From NCBI GenBank assembly GCA_028023455.1, contig JAQFVV010006472.1:448501-512500 (forward strand): DNA of 64,000 nucleotides, read 5' to 3'. The position numbers were made by a program, and so were the translations under genes. Positions 62,249-64,000 of this stretch are shown in pieces. The notes beneath the pieces are model-generated. The model worked only from the letters and a program-made list of their open reading frames with translations. It was not told the origin of the DNA and searched no databases. Within the stretch, counting starts at the first letter, position 1. Every line of letters begins with the position of its first letter. The DNA comes from Epiperipatus broadwayi (lineage: Eukaryota; Onychophora; Udeonychophora; Euonychophora; Peripatidae).

Positions 62249-62880
62249 CTAACTATAAGATCTTTCCATTGACTCATTGTAAATTGAAAGATTTCACGAG
62301 TACTAATGAGTAATAGGAATTGTGGACTTAATTATGAAATATTAAATAGCTTCACATTCTCAGTTCTAACCACTTCAGCTTCACCTATTTATATAGAAAG
62401 TAGGTTGAAGTAAAGAAGGGTTTCCCCTCTTTTCTTCCAACATGTAAGCTTGTGGTTAAGACCTGTAGAGGTCCCTACCTTTGCATTTTCAAGTGCACAT
62501 GCTTAAAGGTTTATTGCCTTAGTAAATATTACTTATGTAATCAATGTGCATTAAATAAATTTATAATTACAACTTTAAATTATCGTAATAGATTTCTAAC
62601 TATAAGATCTTTTCCATTAATTCATTGTAAATCAAAAAATTTTGTGAGTACTAATGAGTAATAGGAATTATGGACTTAATTAGTGAAGTATTGAATAGCT
62701 TCACATTCTCAGTTCGAACCGCTTCAGATTCACCTATTTATATAGAAAGTAGGTTGAAGTAAAGAAAGGGTTCCCCTCTTTTCTTCCAATGTGTAAGCTT
62801 GTGATTAAGACATGTAGAGGTCCCTACCTTTGCATTTTCAAGCACAGATACTTAAAAGTTTATCACCTTAGTAAATAAGA
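62249..62880 (+). repeat. Tandem duplication, 347-bp unit
   Basis: CTAACTATAAGATCTTT at 62249 recurs at 62596, and similarity continues to TAGTAAATA near 62529 and 62877. Both copies hold TTCACATTCTCAGTTC, CACCTATTTATATAGAAAG and GAGGTCCCTACCTTTGCA. The copies differ at roughly one base in twelve. Each has a box-B-like GGTTCGAACTG on the minus strand (clear only in the second copy), but no box A, so a SINE origin is not shown. Confidence 0.9.
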
Positions 62881-62889
62881 CTATATTTA

Positions 62890-64000
62890 CTAAAACTAAA
62901 ATTAAAATCTACTCCATTTTATTTAAAATATCATTTTCTATTTTGTATTTTTTTTTCACAACAATTATTATTTCTTGAATTTGAAAATCCAAAATAAAAA
63001 ATTAGACAAATTTCATCATAAACTAAAACATTCGTCACTTCTGAATGATGTGATTAAAGTTTTGTTTATTTTGATTAATAATTTATATTAAACTGAACTA
63101 TATATTTGTTAATTCCACTATATTTTATCAATTTCATCAACCACTAAGAAAGAATTCTACTTTTTTATAATCAATCATTAAACATTTATCTACTTTATAT
63201 TTTTTATTTTTCTATTTTTTTTATTTTTTGACAAATTTACATTTTAAAAAATTATAGTAATTTTATTTATGCAATAGAAATTTTACTATTTTGATGTTGA
63301 ATAAGAAACTGTTTCTAAATTCTTAAAATGATTCTATTTAAAAAAAAAATAAAGTAAAATCAAAAACGATGAAATACATTACTTACAACTGAGATAATTT
63401 CCTGTCAGTAGAATTACTTGTGTAAAAGCTTTTTTAATTGTAACTTTAATTTCAAATTAGGCAGACATCCTTGTGAGAAAAAAATCTAAGAATTTATATA
63501 TATATTTAATTAATTGTGAACGAATTTCAGATTTTAATAATTACAAAAATCTTTTGCATAAAAGTAAGCATGCGTTCAACAAATTTATTCTTAAAAAGTT
63601 ATGTGTGGGGGGGAGAAGAAAATCTATATATATTTGAGTATTATGTTTGAATACAATGGTTATATCTAACTCTCAAGTCTCTATAAATAAAAAAAATATT
63701 ATTATTGTACATATTCAAGTATTGAAAAATCCATAGCCAAGATGACTATTTTAAATATTTGATAGATTTTATATAAAAAAAATCTCAAATAGGTATCATT
63801 TGCTTTATTCAAATATGTAAATAAATCAATTATTTTATATAGCGCGATGTTTTATAAACTGTAATAGCTAAATAGCATTAAGCTGTTGCACATGCGCTTT
63901 ACAGATTTTAACTATAAATGACTGAATACAAACACTTCAAACACATGATAAAGTCTTTGGGAAAAAATATGTAGATGCATAAAAAAAATAAGAATGGAGC
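62890..64000. other. AT-rich DNA without recognisable gene
   Basis: No protein-like frame, repeat family or RNA was recognised up to the window end. Confidence 0.55.

Noticed and set aside
62700-62730. tRNA-type box B in the 347-bp repeat as proof of a SINE
   Set aside because: Only one copy has the full GGTTCGAAC and no box A lies at a proper distance.

Overview
This is eukaryotic DNA, most likely from an AT-rich invertebrate genome. By eye roughly four of five bases are A or T. There are no operons, ribosome binding sites or long host ORFs, but there are many (AT)n tracts and several kinds of decayed animal retrotransposon. The elements are APE-endonuclease LINEs, RTE-type LINEs, Penelope-like elements (PLEs) with GIY-YIG endonucleases, tRNA-like SINE heads and palindromic foldbacks. 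The species cannot be fixed from the sequence; arthropod, mollusc and cnidarian genomes all fit. No complete host gene was recognised, so the window reads as a gene desert or very long introns filled with layered insertions.

Layout. 1-13 kb: mostly featureless AT-rich DNA with a foldback (7.9 kb), a 230-bp tandem array (8.4-9.2 kb), a (TA)n tract, one exon-like reading frame ending at a good splice donor (9780/9781) and a tRNA-like SINE (12.3 kb, minus). 13.1-16.3 kb: a 5'-truncated RTE LINE (minus), a PLE copy (minus), a hairpin, and a second copy of the same PLE family pointing the other way. 16.6-25.7 kb: one old LINE on the minus strand (ORF1 with zinc knuckles, then endonuclease, RT and a C-terminal CCHC), split by a 4.55-kb insertion flanked by an exact 7-bp duplication. 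That insertion carries a perfect 2 x 91-bp palindrome and an LTR-like promoter and end. 25.9-28.1 kb: another PLE copy and a direct/inverted repeat cluster. 28-39 kb: sparse, with a tRNA-Gly-like SINE head, a small foldback and weak SINE remnants. 39-40.5 kb: RTE 3' end and a ~405-bp tandem repeat. 40.9-46 kb: a segment between two long (AT)n tracts that contains protein-like minus-strand segments of unknown origin. 46.7-47.4 kb: two inverted-repeat elements. 52.9-54.7 kb: an RTE LINE interrupted by a PLE of the 14-26 kb family. 56.7-60.3 kb: the youngest element, a nearly full ORF2 of the same LINE family as the old copy, on the minus strand and clearly richer in G+C. 60.9-61.6 kb: a second, different PLE family. 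62.2-62.9 kb: a 347-bp tandem duplication.

The retroelements do not cooperate as a pathway; they are a stratigraphy. The strongest new leads are the ribozyme-like layout shared by several foldbacks and PLE 3' flanks, the perfect palindrome, the dated nested insertion, the repeated ACA/(AT)n junctions, and the unidentified coding-like segments at 43.8-44.8 kb.
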